In this document: one piece after another, positions 62,988 through 64,000 of the stretch | Numbering within the stretch: the first letter of the stretch is position 1 | Layout of the letters: every line of letters begins with the position of its first letter | From: Candidatus Krumholzibacteriota bacterium | GTDB lineage: Bacteria > Krumholzibacteriota > Krumholzibacteriia > LZORAL124-64-63 | Assembly (NCBI GenBank): GCA_022711765.1 | Contig: JAKLEB010000001.1 | Coordinates: forward strand, 1,470,694 to 1,534,693 | Direction of reading: 5' to 3' | DNA: 64,000 nt | Program-made: the position numbers and the translations under genes | The notes under the pieces: generated by a model | Told to the model about the DNA's origin: nothing | Databases searched by the model: none | The model's input: only the letters and a program-made list of their open reading frames with translations

Positions 62988-63335
62988 TCAGGTCCTGAGC
63001 GTGAGGATCTTCGCCCCGTCGCCGCCCCAGGCGGGCGGCGCGGGTCGCCACTCGATCACCAGGTCAGGGTGCTGGCTGCACCAGTCGCAGACCGCGCTGC
63101 CGAGCACGCCGCGGCCGTCCGGCGAACCGAGGCCCTTGCCGTGCACGACCAGGATCTCCCGCCGCCCCTGCCGCGCGTGCGCGCGCACCTGCTGGTCGAG
63201 GCGCAGCATCGCCTCGGCCCAGGTGCACTTGCGCAGGAAGATCTCCGGGGGGCGGGCGGGGCGCACGCCGTCCGGCGCGCCCGGCGCGGGCGCTTGCGTT
63301 TGCCTGCCGGATCGCCGCGCCTTGAACCGGCCCAC
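62988..63335 (-). CDS. Stand-alone Smr-domain protein
   Basis: The protein has 115 residues. A basic N-terminal stretch (R-F-K-A-R-R-S-G-R) is followed by one Smr domain with L-D-Q-Q-V-R-A-H-A-R-Q-G and the signature V-V-H-G-K-G-L-G-S. Smr domains, as at the end of MutS2, have nuclease or nucleic-acid-binding activity. The GTG at 63335 follows GAGGAG at seven-base spacing and starts one base after the stop of a second Smr gene. The first motif is not the usual L-D-L-H but degenerate, so activity is uncertain. Confidence 0.8.
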   Translation of the reverse strand: MGRFKARRSGRQTQAPAPGAPDGVRPARPPEIFLRKCTWAEAMLRLDQQVRAHARQGRREILVVHGKGLGSPDGRGVLGSAVCDWCSQHPDLVIEWRPAPPAWGGDGAKILTLRT

Positions 63336-63336
63336 G

Positions 63337-63633
63337 TCAAATCTCCTCGCGCGGACGCAGTTCGACCACGGTCGCGCCCCACGAGCCGCCGTCGGCGGGA
63401 TGCCCGTAGCGGACCACGGCCGGATTGCCGCGCAGCAACCCGTGCACGATCTCCCGCTGCACGCCAATCCCCTTGCCGTGGATGATCCGCACGGTGAGGA
63501 TCCCGCGTTCGCGGCACAGGGTGAGGTAATCGGACACCAGCTCGCGGATCTCGGCGGGCTGGAACATGTGCAGGTCAAGCGTCCCGTCGATCGGCAGTTC
63601 CACCGGCTGGTCGTCCGGGATCTCGTCGCACAC
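63337..63633 (-). CDS. Small stand-alone Smr-domain protein
   Basis: The protein has 98 residues and is almost entirely one Smr domain: L-D-L-H-M-F near residue 20, then V-R-I-I-H-G-K-G-I-G-V and V-V-R-Y-G-H-P-A-D-G-G-S-W-G-A-T. It keeps the L-D-L-H motif that its neighbour lacks. The start is GTG with GGAGG six bases upstream. It precedes the other Smr gene with one base between them, so the two are co-made and may act as a pair on RNA or DNA. Confidence 0.88.
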   Translation of the reverse strand: MCDEIPDDQPVELPIDGTLDLHMFQPAEIRELVSDYLTLCRERGILTVRIIHGKGIGVQREIVHGLLRGNPAVVRYGHPADGGSWGATVVELRPREEI

Positions 63634-63803
63634 GGTCGGCCTCCGGGCTCACGGGTCATCAACAGGATAGCGGCGCTCGCGCTGGTCGTCACGGGGGTGC
63701 GCGTCCCTCGGCGTGGACCGCGCCGGGCGCGACCCGGGCCACAGCCGGCTTGGCCGGAGCGTAGCGTGCCGCCGGGTCCACGACAACCGTCGTCGTGCGG
63801 ACA

Positions 63804-64000
63804 CTACGTCCGCCGGTCGCGCCACGCCGCCGCGGCGAGTGCAGCGGCGCGCTGCAGCGCGCGGGTCGCCCCGATCGCGACGAGCACGGCGACGGTTCCC
63901 GCCGCCACCCACCGCAGCCTGGCCGGGCCGGCGACGCCCGGCGCCAGCGCGTCCCGCAAGCGGAACGGCGCAGCGGCGACGATCCCGACCAGCGCGCCGG
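63804..64000 (-). CDS. C-terminal end of a membrane protein, partial
   Basis: The minus-strand frame is open from the window edge to TAG at 63806-63804, about 64 codons. The translation is hydrophobic at both ends: G-A-L-V-G-I-V-A-A-A near the edge and V-A-A-G-T-V-A-V-L-V-A-I-G-A near the end. It closes in A-A-A-W-R-D-R-R-T, consistent with two membrane segments. I cannot identify the family. Between 63634 and 63803 I see no gene. Confidence 0.55.
   Translation of the reverse strand, partial: GALVGIVAAAPFRLRDALAPGVAGPARLRWVAAGTVAVLVAIGATRALQRAAALAAAAWRDRRT

Overview
The window is about 64 kb of GC-rich, gene-dense bacterial chromosome. There are no rRNA or tRNA genes, insertion sequences, CRISPR arrays or phage integrases that I can recognise. 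The protein set points to a Gram-negative lineage of the FCB superphylum, the kind of uncultured group represented by Krumholzibacteriota or Eiseniibacteriota. Evidence for this is many secreted proteins ending in a FlgD/type-IX-secretion-like C-terminal Ig module, a PorV/PorQ-like outer-membrane protein, a TonB-dependent receptor with a carboxypeptidase-like N-domain, LVIVD-repeat proteins, and a Ton operon with a TPR protein and two ExbD copies. The phylum is an inference; the sequence carries no marker gene that settles it.

Layout. 1-2.3 kb: 3' part of a secreted S9 peptidase. 2.4-5.1 kb (minus): an endolysin-like amidase overlapping a membrane coiled-coil protein, plus YtxH-like and DUF948-like envelope proteins. 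5.2-6.4 kb: a membrane protein coupled to LemA. 6.5-8.9 kb (minus): three small secreted proteins (P-domain, dockerin-like, unknown). 9.0-34.3 kb: a large carbohydrate locus. Its left arm is a minus operon led by a LacI regulator, then a CBM9-like protein, a TonB receptor, a 1093-aa surface protein, a PorV-like protein and a GH144-type glucanase. Its divergent right arm is a GH94 1,2-beta-oligoglucan-phosphorylase-like enzyme coupled to a GH1 beta-glucosidase. Beyond a LVIVD protein lies a second, tightly overlapping minus operon: GH144-type lipoprotein, ABC binding protein, two permeases and a large discoidin plus (alpha/alpha)6 lipoprotein. I read the whole as a beta-1,2-glucan (sophoro-oligosaccharide) capture and breakdown system. 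Extracellular glucanases cut the polymer, the TonB receptor brings fragments across the outer membrane, the ABC system (ATPase encoded elsewhere) imports them, and the phosphorylase and beta-glucosidase finish the job.

34.4-39.7 kb: a plus-strand operon of PstS-like protein, TPR protein, ExbB, ExbD, ExbD and TonB, well placed to energise that receptor. 39.7-50.1 kb: an oligopeptidase, an alcohol dehydrogenase, an old yellow enzyme, MmgE/PrpD, a LVIVD surface protein and an aconitase. 50.1-54.2 kb: a soluble PAS hybrid histidine kinase, a cysteine-rich MarR regulator with an arsenite methyltransferase-like protein, and a divergent GroES. 54.4-59.1 kb: a multi-pass membrane protein, a nonaheme cytochrome c, a Tat-type four-cluster iron-sulfur protein and NrfD, which together look like a quinone-linked respiratory complex without a catalytic subunit. 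59.2-64.0 kb: an EamA transporter, a secreted PPC-type protein, a folate/pterin cluster (folM-, folB- and folK-like), two stand-alone Smr proteins and the end of a membrane protein.

The most novel-looking signals are: a shared short C-terminal tail (W-x-x-V-K-x-L-F-R) on secreted proteins that lack the FlgD module; the beta-1,2-glucan locus with its TonB receptor / giant surface protein / PorV triad and an unassigned discoidin-linked (alpha/alpha)6 enzyme; two matching LacI-type operators 13.5 kb apart, the second inside a coding region; the MarR-ArsM pair; and a near-perfect 26-bp palindrome before the cytochrome operon.
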